Assembly (NCBI RefSeq): GCF_022699665.1
Contig: NZ_JALDNB010000010.1
Span: 1 to 64,000 of the forward strand
Direction: 5' to 3'
Length of the DNA stretch: 64,000 nt
From: Chryseobacterium aahli
GTDB taxonomy: Bacteria > Bacteroidota > Bacteroidia > Flavobacteriales > Weeksellaceae
Shown in pieces: positions 44,053 through 53,836 of the stretch; position 1 is the stretch's first letter; each line of letters opens with the position of its first letter. Below the pieces are notes generated by a model, which saw nothing but the letters and a program-made list of their open reading frames with translations, searched no databases and had not been told where the DNA came from. A program made the position numbers and the translations under genes.

Positions 44053-46896
44053 ATGGATGACAATGCTATAAAACTAGTTTACACAAATCGGGATGCAATT
44101 GCTACTAACCGCGGATTTTATTTTCAATATTTAAATCTTCTCAAAAAATGGGTACAGAACTTTATTGAGAATAACGGTAAAATTCTTCACTCTGAAGTAG
44201 GTGATGATATTCGGGAGTCAGGTGAAGAATTGGTTTTTACTCAATTAAAGTGTTACAGTAGTTCTTTTAGTTTAAACTCTAAGGAGATAAAAAATGCATT
44301 GTATATTTTCTTTTTAAACTTCCTGCGTGAGCAAAAAAATAATGTTTGTGTAAAATTTGTTTTCGAAACGAATACAGGGATAATAAAAAAAGAAAAGCTT
44401 TTAAAAAATTGGATTGAAAATTATCCATTAGCTGACGGTGATCTTAAGGATCAGTGTAACAGACGTATCGAGCATATATTGTCTGATGAAATAAAAAAGG
44501 CCAGAGGAAATAAGCTGAAGAATATTAAAAAAAATAGTGATAGGGCAGGTGAAGTTAATGGTGCATACAATCAATTATTGCTGGAGCTTAATAACAAAAA
44601 TCTATTATCTTTTGTGGGATCAATTAGTTGGTGTTTTTCTGATCAGCGTCCTGAAATATCAATTGAAACCTTAGTAAAAGAAATTCAGCAATTGCTTGAA
44701 AACAGGGTTTTCGCAAAGAGGTCACCAATTGTGATCATGAACGTTTTACTTTCTGAAATCTATCGTCGCTCGCAAAACGTAGTAGTAGCAGATAGAGAAT
44801 TGAATTGTTCTATAATGAAAGAGCTTCTTAAAAGCACTGATGCCGAATTCGAAAATAAGATTGATGAGCGGGTCAGCATACTTTTCCGTGAAGAATTGGA
44901 GCCAATTTACATACAGATACAAAGTCTGAAAAAGGAGCAAGTATTTCATGCGGAAAAGCTGAAATAACTTGATAATAAAGTTAATAATTGGCAGTTTTCT
45001 GTAAACCTACCAAAAGATTTAACTCTAAACCCAACATGTAATACGGTAGATTTAGTACCCCGAGATATTGAAATTGAAGAGTTAGATAGATTACTTTCAG
45101 AAAAAAAACATATTTCTATTAATGGTGTTGGCGGAACAGGAAAATCTACTGTTTCAAAATTGTATTTACAGAAATATTATGATAATTATGATCATATAAT
45201 CTGGTTAAATGCAGAATTAAATTTGTTCGAAAGTATAAAATTAAACGATGTCCTTTGTGGTAACTTAAGAATTGAAATTAAGGATTTATCTAATGAAGAT
45301 CTGCTAAATAAATTTGTTCTCGCTCTTAATCAGATTCCTGGCAATAATTTAATGCTAATCGATAATGCCAATAATGATGAGGCATTGTTAGGCCAGCTGC
45401 GCATGATTCGATCCTGGAACATATTAGCTAGTTCACGTATAGTTTTAAAAAATTTCGCAGCATATAAATTACCCGTCTTAGGTTTTGATGTTGTGAAACA
45501 AATATTTGCGAAGCATGTTTCTGACCCGGTGGATAAATCAACTCTATCAGAATTTTTTACTTTGGTAGGCTACAATACTTTATTAATAGAGCTCGTTGCA
45601 AAAACGATTCAGAATAGCTTGGATTTAAATCTTCAAAATTTTATTGATTATTTAAAAAATCAGGAATTGGATAATTTCGAGCTTGAAATTGATATTGAGC
45701 TTGAAGATACAGCGGGGAATGTCCAACTTTTCTCTTTTTTACAGAAAACTTTTGAACTTTCTGATATTACCAACGAAGAGCGTTATTTACTTGACTTTTT
45801 TGCTTTACTTCCTTCGGAAATTGACTTGAGGGATTTAATTGATATGGCAGGTTCTAATAATAAAAAGGAGAATACTCTTTATTTTTTAAACATGGCTAAC
45901 AAGCTTTCGCAAAAGGGATGGTTGGAGAGAGATAAAAATAAGATCAGAATACACCGCATGATTCAAGAAGCAAGTATTTATAGACAACGTAAAGAAAATG
46001 CACCCTTTCAAAGCTGTATGTTCTTTCTTGCTTGGTTAATTGGAAGATTTAAAGAAGGATTTTTGACAACACCCTCGACTTCTTTGCGATTTTATAAGTA
46101 CGGTATATCTATTTTAGATTCAATATAAGAACCATATCGTCAGAATTTGTATCAGCCATTACTTCATTTGGAAAATGAAGTTCTTAATGTAGATAATATG
46201 TTGCTTGGAAATCAGGATACTTTTTTAAAATGGCAAGATTTGGATCTAAGAGCAACGGCCTATTTACCAGGGAATGACCCGATTTTAGGAATTATACATA
46301 TGAATTCTGCGATGTCTTTTTTCAGGAAAGGTGACGATGATCGCGGAATAGAACTTTCTTATGCTGCTATTGAGATATTGCAGAAAAATTTACCATTAGC
46401 ACTTCATCCGTTAGTTAATGCAATGACAAATTTAAGCATAATCCATTCTCAAAACGATCGTTTTGAAGAAGCTCTAAAATTATTAAAAGAAATGCACATT
46501 ATTCGTGAAAAATATGATATGAAAAACGATCCTTCTGCAGCTGCAGCGAGTAATGCCTTGGGATTAGCATATCAACGTTCAGGAAATTATGAAAATGCTA
46601 GTGCCCAATTTAAATTAGCGGTCCGAATGCATCAAGCACAAGATCAGAAATATAAAAATGACGCTTATTTACTAAGTATATTAAATAATTTATCCATAAG
46701 TCTTTTCCTTGAAAAAAAGCATGAAGAGTCTGTAGCGAATCAAATAGCAGCTCTAAAAATTGCTGACAATCTTAAGATTTACAATACAAAGCCATTCCGC
46801 GAAACCTTAGATACTTTATATAGTCTTTACATTAAATTAGGAAAAAAGGAAGAAGCAGAGGCTTTAAAAATTATATATGAAGGCAAATATTTTTAG
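44053..46896 (+). pseudogene. STAND NTPase: DUF4297 nuclease - NB-ARC - TPR, with two in-frame TAA codons
   Basis: One frame runs from ATG 44053 to 46896 (947 codons) and is broken only by TAA at 44965-44967 and TAA at 46126-46128. Residues 12-110 form a DUF4297/Cap4-like nuclease (GFYFQYLNLL, Glu48 in HSEVGDDI, Gln64-x-Lys66 in VFTQLKCY). The NB-ARC part has Walker A GVGGTGKST (358-366), Walker B NNLMLIDNANN, and the winged-helix motif IRIHRMIQEASIYRQR. TPR repeats follow (SAMSFFRKGDDDRGIELSYA; SNALGLAYQRSGNYENASA). This is the Avs-like layout of bacterial NLR-type phage sensors, with nuclease effector, ATPase switch and sensor repeats. Both stops fall at domain borders. Unless read through, three separate pieces are made. 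Confidence 0.75.
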
Positions 46897-47031
46897 GTAA
46901 CTATATATTTGAATGTACCAAGTCAAAAATACTAGATGTTTATAATTAAACTGGTTATTAATATAAAGCAGTAAAACTGATGTTTTTATAATGATTTTAT
47001 CAGGTAAACTTACAAATTTATAAGAAGTAAA
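46897..47031. other. Short gap before repeat copy 2
   Basis: 135 bases with no gene; only the tail of the STAND gene and A+T-rich sequence. Confidence 0.4.
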
Positions 47032-47425
47032 AGCAATTATTATTCTGTACTAGAGTTGAAGGTAAATCGGAAAGAAACTAAAATCATATTAGAATTGCTA
47101 TATTTAGTATCAAAAAGTTATAATTAACCAAAAGAGAAAAAAAATACTAGAACCTTGATGGGATTTCAAACCATACTTAAATGCCGATGAAATCTCTGAT
47201 GTAGCACTTTTAGACTGTATATTTTAGATAGTCTAAAGATTTCAACTGAAAAAATTCAAACCATAAAATATCGAACGTTAACAGTTTGATAAATAATTTG
47301 TTATGTCTATAAAAAAAGAGACAACTAATAAATAGTTGTCTCATTAAGTGACCTTTACGAGCGTATCTTCAAACACTTTTGTTGATGATTTGATCCGTTT
47401 AAGCCAAATTGAACAGGAATTAACA
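47032..47425. repeat. Direct repeat copy 2 (includes R2)
   Basis: Second copy of the sequence at 38003-38395: decayed small ORF end (ATATTAGAATTGCTATATTT), TTCAAACCATA spacers, terminator hairpin 47318-47342 with GAGACAACT arms, and R block 47349-47425 (TGACCTTTACGAGCGTATCT onward). It separates module A from module B. On the minus strand R2 reads IWLKRIKSSTKVFEDTLVKV followed by T and a stop, ahead of the terminator, so R may be the 3' end of a lost gene. Confidence 0.85.
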
Positions 47426-47929
47426 ATCCCTTTTTTGACATCCAATATATTTTAGTTATAAATTTTTGCAATATAATTTTAAACAATCGAAAATTGACAA
47501 AGTTTGACTTTATTTTACTTCGATTGTCTTACAATCAGTTTTACTATTCATAGAAAGTAAGATTGATTTTTTCTGTAAAAAAAAATGATACATTTAAGTA
47601 TATTGTAATTTAATTCTCTTACGATTTTCTTCGCTAAACCAAAAGATTAGATTTTTATTGTCTATAAGTTATTTTCACTTATGCACCTCATGTTCATAAG
47701 CAATTTTCTAACAGTAGAATTAAGCTTGTATAAAAATTTACAATTGTTCATAGAAATTATAAAAGATTCATTCTGGTTAAAAATAATAATGTATATCGGA
47801 ATAATCAGTTTGTAACGGTATCTGCTTTTGCGTTTGTTGTTAATCATAATTAATTTCAAAGGTGTTTATATGAATTATTCTACTATTTTTGTTTTCAATT
47901 AAGTTTTGGAAAGATATATTATTTTCATT
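47426..47929. other. Gene-free stretch between R2 and the IS remnant
   Basis: About 500 very A+T-rich bases. I see no gene, RNA or repeat that can be supported. Confidence 0.4.
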
Positions 47930-48082
47930 ACCCCAATCTTCAGCTACCGAGGATACATTGCCTCGCTGCTCGCTTAAAGATACTGCCCCAATCTTAAACT
48001 CTAAATTGTAATTTTTTCTGATCTTTTTCGTACTCTTAAAGGTAAAGAGGATAAGAATTGTGTCCTAACAAAGTTAGCAACT
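47930..48082 (-). mobile_element. IS left-end remnant, minus orientation
   Basis: The minus strand matches the left 150 bases of the IS at 16010: terminal AGTTGCTAACTTTGTTAGGA ending at 48082, then the start of orfA up to about 47930 (ATGTATCCTCGGTAGCTGAA). The outer end of the element faces right, abutting an internal orfB piece in the opposite orientation. The remainder of the element is missing. Confidence 0.75.
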
Positions 48083-48085
48083 CCA

Positions 48086-48420
48086 GTTATCGGCTGGTCA
48101 TTAAGTGAGACGAGGAAGGCTCAGGACACCAGTATTGCTGCCTTAAAGATGGCAAGACTCCATCGTCCTTTATAGGATCATGATAGCTTGATTTTCCATT
48201 CAGATAGAGGGATACAGTATGCGTGTACAGAATTTACATCAATAGTCGGAAAAAACATTATCCGAAGCATGAGTGGAAAGGGAAATTGTTATGACAATGC
48301 TGTAGCGGAGAGCTTTTTCAAAACTCTGAAAACCGAACTTGTCTATGAAAATAAATATGAAACTAGAGATCATGCTAAAAACTCTGTGTTTGAATACATA
48401 GAAACATTTTACAACACTCA
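48086..48420 (+). mobile_element. IS transposase OrfB internal fragment
   Basis: Plus-strand piece homologous to 16820-17150 of the IS: VIGWSLSETRKAQDTSIAAL, a TAG after ARLHRPL, then LIFHSDRGIQYACTEFTSIV and AVAESFFKTLKTELVYENKY. It holds the second and third DDE residues (HSDRG, ESFFKTL) but lacks the first part and breaks at 48420 into unrelated sequence. A different, less decayed copy than the 16-kb element. Confidence 0.75.
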
Positions 48421-48644
48421 CATTTTATATCCTCTTCTGGCGTTCCCGAAACCGCATTCTCAGAATCGTTGCCTTTAGATTGAGAAAGTACAACTATTTC
48501 TGCATTTGAAAATATTGCTTTTAGGTCGACTTGGAATTGCTAAAGTACGTCAAGGGTTTTTCGTCCTAAAATGAGGTTGCTTTTTGCCCTCAGGAAGGCT
48601 ACAGCCGTCAAAAGCAGTGTTGTTACCATTCCAGTACCCATGCA
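48421..48644 (-). pseudogene. Truncated gene downstream of the SWIM gene
   Basis: Minus-strand frame from about 48620 reads GTGMVTTLLLTAVAFLRAKS, LILGRKTLDVL, a TAG near 48540, then QFQVDLKAIFSNAEIVVLSQ and SENAVSGTPEEDIK before it hits the IS fragment at 48420. It follows the SWIM gene in the same direction and is cut by the IS junction. Probably the first part of the next operon gene; I cannot name the family. Confidence 0.4.
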
Positions 48645-48655
48645 TCGAACCGACT

Positions 48656-49990
48656 CTAAGCAACCAATATTTTCACAGCCAGAATATGCTTGCACAACCC
48701 GCGTTTGTCCTGATGATTGGTAAACCAGTCGCAGGTGCACTTTGACAGTTCGTCTTTGATAATCACCGTATGCTTTACATTTGTGCCTTCAACCCTTGCT
48801 TCAATATTACCGGGCTCTTTGCTTATGAAGACCACCGCGTTCTCATCAATCAGCTTTTTTGCATTCTTTAAGCGCGGATTGAGCGATAGGATACGTTCTG
48901 CTTTGAAAGGAAGGCGGCGGTAATAATGCCGACGATCGTGCAGGTCATAGCCCAACAATCCAATGGAAGAGAGTGAAGACGTTAGGTTATCCATTGTATC
49001 AAATGGAATATCGTGCTCTATAGAAAGCATTGTTAGGTCAAATTGCTCATTAGATTTCAGCAGGCTGTCCATAGCCCGTACCCATGTTTCAGACACATTA
49101 AGGGCCATGTTTTTCAGCACGTTGCCTTCTCCTGAAAAGCCTCTGTAATTATCTGGCGATAAGGCCAGGGTGAACCTCATTTCCCCCAAATCTGCCACTA
49201 TTGCTACACTTTCCCCGCCTTTTGACTGGTAAATGGACATGTTTTGAAAATAGGTGGCAATGCCATCCAGCAGGCGCAAACGAGCAACGCCTCCAAAACG
49301 GATGGCGTCTTTGCTTTCAACCGGCGACCATATGTATTTATTGGCACGTTGGGTCAAATAAAATGCCCCTTTCGTCGTGCCTTTAGGGATGCTTTGGAAC
49401 AATTGAACGATCTGGATCTTGTTAAGTGTGAATTTTTCCTCCATATCAGCAAGGTACAACTGCACGCTCGTGAGCCCCTTGATCCATCGTGTAGGAAGTG
49501 TTACCTTTTTTTCGGTTACGGTTCCTTTTCCGGTGCTTATGGACACATTTTTACTGCCCACGCCCAATATCATTTTTTCTTCTTTTTTAACAGCGTTCAG
49601 GCCATTCAACATCGGCTCATTAAAATCCACATTGGTTGTGCCGCTGGCAATGAATTCGCCGTTGATAGCATCTTCTAGCAAATCCAGGCGGGCATAAACA
49701 CCATTACAGGAGGAAAACCCTTCAAACCGTAGCTGGCCCGTCCCTGCTGAAACGATCGGGTCGAGTAACCGGGGCGGTATAGGGGTAAACGATGAGCGTA
49801 CCACTTTTGACAAGGCAAGCAGGCACCTCGACGTCAAAAAAGGCTCCGTTATGGTTCCCCAGAAAAAGCAGGGGATGTTGTTATCCTCCGGAATTTCCGA
49901 CTGGTGGGACAGCACCAACTGATTAAAGCCGCCTGTGCTTGTCAATGAGGATTGCCCCCGGTATTCAATATCTAAGTCAGCTAAATCCAT
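48656..49990 (-). CDS. SWIM zinc-finger protein of the WGR-SWIM module
   Basis: 444 residues. The C-terminus has the SWIM motif CTCDWFTNHQDKRGLCKH (C-x-C ... C-x-H), a zinc-binding module for nucleic acid or protein contact. The N-terminal 380 residues are a long alpha/beta region typical of YehQ-like proteins next to WGR genes. Its ATG directly follows the stop of the WGR gene, with no bases between, so the pair is translationally coupled. In E. coli the yeh region has WGR, MoxR-type ATPase, VWA and SWIM genes; here only these two intact members remain. G+C is visibly higher than in flanking DNA, suggesting transfer from another host. Confidence 0.7.
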   Translation of the reverse strand: MDLADLDIEYRGQSSLTSTGGFNQLVLSHQSEIPEDNNIPCFFWGTITEPFLTSRCLLALSKVVRSSFTPIPPRLLDPIVSAGTGQLRFEGFSSCNGVYARLDLLEDAINGEFIASGTTNVDFNEPMLNGLNAVKKEEKMILGVGSKNVSISTGKGTVTEKKVTLPTRWIKGLTSVQLYLADMEEKFTLNKIQIVQLFQSIPKGTTKGAFYLTQRANKYIWSPVESKDAIRFGGVARLRLLDGIATYFQNMSIYQSKGGESVAIVADLGEMRFTLALSPDNYRGFSGEGNVLKNMALNVSETWVRAMDSLLKSNEQFDLTMLSIEHDIPFDTMDNLTSSLSSIGLLGYDLHDRRHYYRRLPFKAERILSLNPRLKNAKKLIDENAVVFISKEPGNIEARVEGTNVKHTVIIKDELSKCTCDWFTNHQDKRGLCKHILAVKILVA

Positions 49991-52978
49991 TTATTTTTTT
50001 ATCTTATTGATAATCGGTTGCAGTATTTTCAGGCTTTGCAGTTCATTTAAAGCTACTTCTACTGACGGACCTATAGGCTTGTTCAGTTTGTGCTTCAGGT
50101 CGTAATACAATTCCAGTATCTTTTTGACGTTGCCCGGCATATTGTCCGAAAGCTTGATTTCAGGAAGTATGTATTCCAATAGTTGGAACAATGCATCGTT
50201 GTGTTTGCGTGAAATATCCTTTGTAGATTCCAGAATACTCAGCATCCTGTTAGCCGGGGCATAATGCCTGTTGATAAGCATCCCAAGCTTTGAACCCATA
50301 TCATCTATTGGCAGGCGGTTTTCCTCTATGCTCCGGATCAATACTTCGCCGGCTATAGCCCTCGTATTTTTATTCTTATTGAAGATCGAGGTGGCCAGAT
50401 AGATAACCGAACCTGGGTCGAGCCTGTAAAAGCTGTCCAGCATGTGATGGAGCAGGACAGGAGTTGGCCGGTAATCGAATTCCTCATCCTTATTGAAGAT
50501 CGAGGCGAGGAACAACGCCAACGCCTCTGGATTCTGGGGCATCAGGCTGTACATAAATGTTACATCGGAACCATTGATATACCACGCTCCATTTTCCTCC
50601 CTCATATAAGTGTCTTTCCCGTAAATAAACGTATAAGGTACATCAGTACGTTTCGGGAACGGAATATCGAGGATGTCAGCCAGGTAATCCGTTTTTTTGT
50701 AATCTCCTAATTTAGCGTTATAATTCCCCCTGTATTTACCTTTCGTTTGAAGTCCCGGTCTATAAGGTTCTGCCATAAATGGGACATCGCCAAACGATGC
50801 CGAGAACTCATTGAAAACTGCATTCTGCTGATGTGTCCTTGCCACCAATGCCCACAAACCGGCCCAATCACGATCTTTTACAACCTGTATGTTATCTGTA
50901 TTTCCTAAAGCGTAATTCAATAGCTCCCTGATATCATCATCCTGTATTTCAGGTAGTTTTTTGGTAGCCTCCTGTATATTTTCCCTCGGCATCCTGCTGA
51001 GTGCAATGGCAAGATCTGCAAGGTCGATTTTTTGGGCTGCCTTTTCGTATGCAATGATCCTTTCGGCCAAAACCACTGGGTCAACCCAGAAAGGCTGGTA
51101 CGTTGGTGCGCTGAGAAAAGGCAGGGATAATTTATTGCAAATCCTTTGCTGTGCCAGTATAACAAGATCTGAACACATATGGATGTTATATGTAGCGTTG
51201 TCATTAAATCGTTTATACTTATAGACCTTATCCTCTTTTTTAAGGAAAGGGATAAACTCTTCGGAAAAATTACGGTGCCATGATTCCGACCTGTATTTAT
51301 GCAGCTGCTTTATGTAAGGCTCTGACTGCTCTTTATAATCCGGTGGGAAAAGGTCTCTTTTACCTACCCAACTTTGCAACATAATCTCGAGGTCGATGGT
51401 GTTGTCTGACTTAACTGTTTTCCCCATATGAAAAAGGATGTCGCTCCATGTTTCGGGATAAACAATTTTTTCGCTTAGCCTTTTAACCGCAATAGGACTG
51501 AAGATATATTCTTCGTTGTCGTCAGACACTGCTACTGGTTCTTCTCCCGATGCATCCCGGCCCATCAATGGTTTCAGGTCGTTGGCAACTTTTCCCAGCA
51601 TTTGCGAAGCATACATCGCCAGTTTTTCGCGAACTTCTGCATCTTTTCCATGTTTCAGCAAAAAGACGGAAGCCCTTTCCTGAAGCTGAAGGTCAGGGAT
51701 AATGAATACATCGGCTACAAGGCCGCATATCCTGTCTTTCAGTTCCGCTTTCTTTGTGATCGCAGCATCCAGCTGGATAAGCAGCGCTTTAACGCCTCCC
51801 TTCATTTCGGCACGCATAAAAACAGGTTCTGCCCAGTTGAGGAATTCATCAAGGTCAAAATCTTTTTCACCGAAATAGGGCTTTAACGAGTCAATAGTGA
51901 AATTAACGATGGAGCTTTGTTCCGAATGCAGCAGGGGCAGGAACAGCGTCTGGTGCTTTATCACCATCTCTTTTTCCAGCTCGGACCTTAACAAGACTTT
52001 CCTTAAGTAAGCTTTCAGGTGGTTGTGCCAGTTCTTTGTCTGTACCCCGAGCACACGGATAAGCAGGAGTTCTTTATCTAATTTTCCTTCTTCGAGCAAA
52101 CGCCAAAAAGCAACATCCCAAAAAACGGAAAGATCTTTAGGCCAGGCAGCGGCAGCATCACTCTCTTTGTAAATCCAGGTGGTATGGAGACTGGTTTCGT
52201 ATTCAAACAGCAAAGGAAGATCCCGCTCACGGGCTACTTCATCAGTGCAGATATAATTCAGCCCATCCGAATAGATGCTGAGATATAGCGCGAACAATTC
52301 GGGATCATGTTTCACATGCCCCCATTCTTCAAGCTTTCTCAAGTGGTTATAATGAAAGAATATACTCCTGCCATCTCGCTGCCATTGCCTAAAATGCTGT
52401 AAAAGGTATCCTCCTATCCATGCCGGTTTTGCCCAATCCAACGCTTTTTTGACTTCATCAAGCTTGTGATAGGAGCGTAAAGCATCCGCCAGCTTTTCCC
52501 AGTTGCGGGTATCCGAAAGTTCGAAAACAGCAAATGCAACACAGGAGGCTACTTCATTTTCGTCGGTACCCAGCCAACCTGAGTATGTCTTTATTTCTTT
52601 TTTAAGCAAATCCTTATGCTCTTTTGCATATTTTTCAAGAAAAGGTATAATGCCGTCATAATTAGTTTCACCGATGAGCACTTTTAATTCCCTGGAGATG
52701 TTTTCTTTCGCTTCTTTAGCAGAAGCCTTTGCCGCAGTTGAGGCTTTGGCTGTTGGCACCTCCTTTGCCGCCCCGTTTTCCGAATATCCTTTTTTTATTT
52801 TTTCATTTACCAGTTTCCCTGCATCGGCAAGACAGGCTTCATCGGTATCAAAAGTTTTGATTTTGGCCTGCCCGGAAGCACCGCTTCTCCCAAAAGTTAC
52901 CGTATGTGAATTCCCTGTTACTTCTATCTGCCAGAATTTGTCAGATGTATCATCAGTGTATTGTAAGCGCTTGTACAT
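49991..52978 (-). CDS. WGR-domain protein, YehI/MolR-like (DUF4132-type)
   Basis: 995 residues. The N-terminal 80 residues are a WGR domain (KFWQIEVTGNSHTVTFGRSG), known from DNA-end-binding proteins such as PARPs. An Ala/Lys-rich linker (about 80-105) precedes a long helical repeat region with the pattern of E. coli YehI/MolR-type proteins (YLLQHFRQWQRDGRSIFFHY; NKNKNTRAIAGEVLIRSIEE). It is complete and coupled with the SWIM gene. Such pairs normally accompany MoxR ATPase and VWA genes in putative stress or defense clusters; those are absent here, so function may be lost or supplied elsewhere. Higher G+C than neighbours. Confidence 0.75.
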   Translation of the reverse strand: MYKRLQYTDDTSDKFWQIEVTGNSHTVTFGRSGASGQAKIKTFDTDEACLADAGKLVNEKIKKGYSENGAAKEVPTAKASTAAKASAKEAKENISRELKVLIGETNYDGIIPFLEKYAKEHKDLLKKEIKTYSGWLGTDENEVASCVAFAVFELSDTRNWEKLADALRSYHKLDEVKKALDWAKPAWIGGYLLQHFRQWQRDGRSIFFHYNHLRKLEEWGHVKHDPELFALYLSIYSDGLNYICTDEVARERDLPLLFEYETSLHTTWIYKESDAAAAWPKDLSVFWDVAFWRLLEEGKLDKELLLIRVLGVQTKNWHNHLKAYLRKVLLRSELEKEMVIKHQTLFLPLLHSEQSSIVNFTIDSLKPYFGEKDFDLDEFLNWAEPVFMRAEMKGGVKALLIQLDAAITKKAELKDRICGLVADVFIIPDLQLQERASVFLLKHGKDAEVREKLAMYASQMLGKVANDLKPLMGRDASGEEPVAVSDDNEEYIFSPIAVKRLSEKIVYPETWSDILFHMGKTVKSDNTIDLEIMLQSWVGKRDLFPPDYKEQSEPYIKQLHKYRSESWHRNFSEEFIPFLKKEDKVYKYKRFNDNATYNIHMCSDLVILAQQRICNKLSLPFLSAPTYQPFWVDPVVLAERIIAYEKAAQKIDLADLAIALSRMPRENIQEATKKLPEIQDDDIRELLNYALGNTDNIQVVKDRDWAGLWALVARTHQQNAVFNEFSASFGDVPFMAEPYRPGLQTKGKYRGNYNAKLGDYKKTDYLADILDIPFPKRTDVPYTFIYGKDTYMREENGAWYINGSDVTFMYSLMPQNPEALALFLASIFNKDEEFDYRPTPVLLHHMLDSFYRLDPGSVIYLATSIFNKNKNTRAIAGEVLIRSIEENRLPIDDMGSKLGMLINRHYAPANRMLSILESTKDISRKHNDALFQLLEYILPEIKLSDNMPGNVKKILELYYDLKHKLNKPIGPSVEVALNELQSLKILQPIINKIKK

Positions 52979-53079
52979 ATATAATAATTAATTGGCGACT
53001 AAATATAGATAAAAAAAAATGATAACTTTCATCCACTTAAAATCTAAAAGTTCCCGATTTGGCTCAAATGTAGGATTCG

Positions 53080-53122
53080 AGTTGCTAACTTTATTAGGAC
53101 ACAGTTCTTATATTCCTTTGCT
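53080..53122 (+). repeat. Solo IS left end
   Basis: AGTTGCTAACTTTATTAGGA, then CACAGTTCTTATATTC, matches the first 40 bases of the IS at 16010 and of the remnant ending at 48082, but no transposase follows. It lies opposite the 48082 end, so the WGR/SWIM segment is bracketed by two IS left ends pointing inward to each other. Confidence 0.75.
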
Positions 53123-53200
53123 TAAAAAAATGAAGAATTAAAAAACTCGAATGCTTGAATTGAATATTTTTAAGAGTAGTGGGATAATGCACTTAAAAAA

Positions 53201-53230
53201 ATGACGCCAACTGTCTTTAGTTGGCGCCAT
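53201..53230. terminator. Terminator hairpin before R3
   Basis: ATGACGCCAACT (53201-53212) and AGTTGGCGCCAT (53219-53230) form a 12-bp stem with one mismatch, A-run before. It takes the place that GAGACAACT hairpins have in copies 1 and 2. Confidence 0.7.
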
Positions 53231-53243
53231 TTGGCAGTGTCTG

Positions 53244-53320
53244 TGACCTCCACGAGCGTATCTTCAAACACTTTTATAGATGATTTGGTTAAATTGGGCC
53301 AAATTAAACAAGAATTACAA
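53244..53320. repeat. R3, third copy of the boundary repeat
   Basis: TGACCTCCACGAGCGTATCT, followed by TCAAACACTTTTATAGATGA and AAATTAAACAAGAATTAC, matches R2 (47349-47425) and, less closely, R1 (38321-38395). On the minus strand it reads KSSIKVFEDTLVEVTDTA in the same frame as R2. Marks the right boundary of module B. Confidence 0.8.
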
Positions 53321-53836
53321 AACTCATTTTTATCAAATAATTTCTTTTAGTTTATGATATTGTAAACTTTATTGCAATCCAGTTTTAAAAATGAATAACA
53401 AACTACATTGGAATAAGAAGTCTTTAATTAGCTGCGCTTGTCTTGTATCCATAGCCGAATATATATCACGATATTTGGTGGAAGATTTAGAAAAAATTTC
53501 TAAACTATCTGTTTATGTTTGCAAATCTTAGGTTTAACATTTTCGACAAAACTAAGAATCATTTTTTATTTAAGATCTTCATGTGATTTCTAATTCTATA
53601 TCGTCATCTAAATTACTTGCAGGCTTTTATGGGCGTTTCGTCAGATTTTAGCTTGCTCTTTAGCAGAAGTTGAAACTTTTCATCTAAGGCTTTTGAAAAG
53701 CAGGAATTGTTTATTAATTGTGCTCTGGTGCAGATGGATATTCACTTTTATGGAACTTATTTCGGAACGGATTAACAAAGTTATAATTAAGAGCTAATTT
53801 CAATTATAAAAAATCATTTAGTTAATTTGTTTTACA
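53321..53836. other. Gene-free stretch right of R3
   Basis: About 500 bases. A 47-codon frame from ATG 53390 (WNKKSLISCACLVSIAEYIS) is possible but unsupported. No other feature seen. Confidence 0.35.

Noticed and set aside
47662..47859. 65-codon minus-strand ORF in the A+T-rich gap
   Set aside because: Composition is that of random A+T-rich DNA (Asn/Lys/Ile run); no motif.
49244..49678. Plus-strand open frames across the WGR/SWIM genes
   Set aside because: Higher G+C there lengthens chance frames; the minus-strand genes carry WGR and SWIM motifs.
38003..53320. Three repeats considered as CRISPR-like or as rRNA/tRNA boundary
   Set aside because: Spacing is 6-9 kb, there are no regular spacers and no tRNA-like cloverleaf; better explained as integration boundaries.
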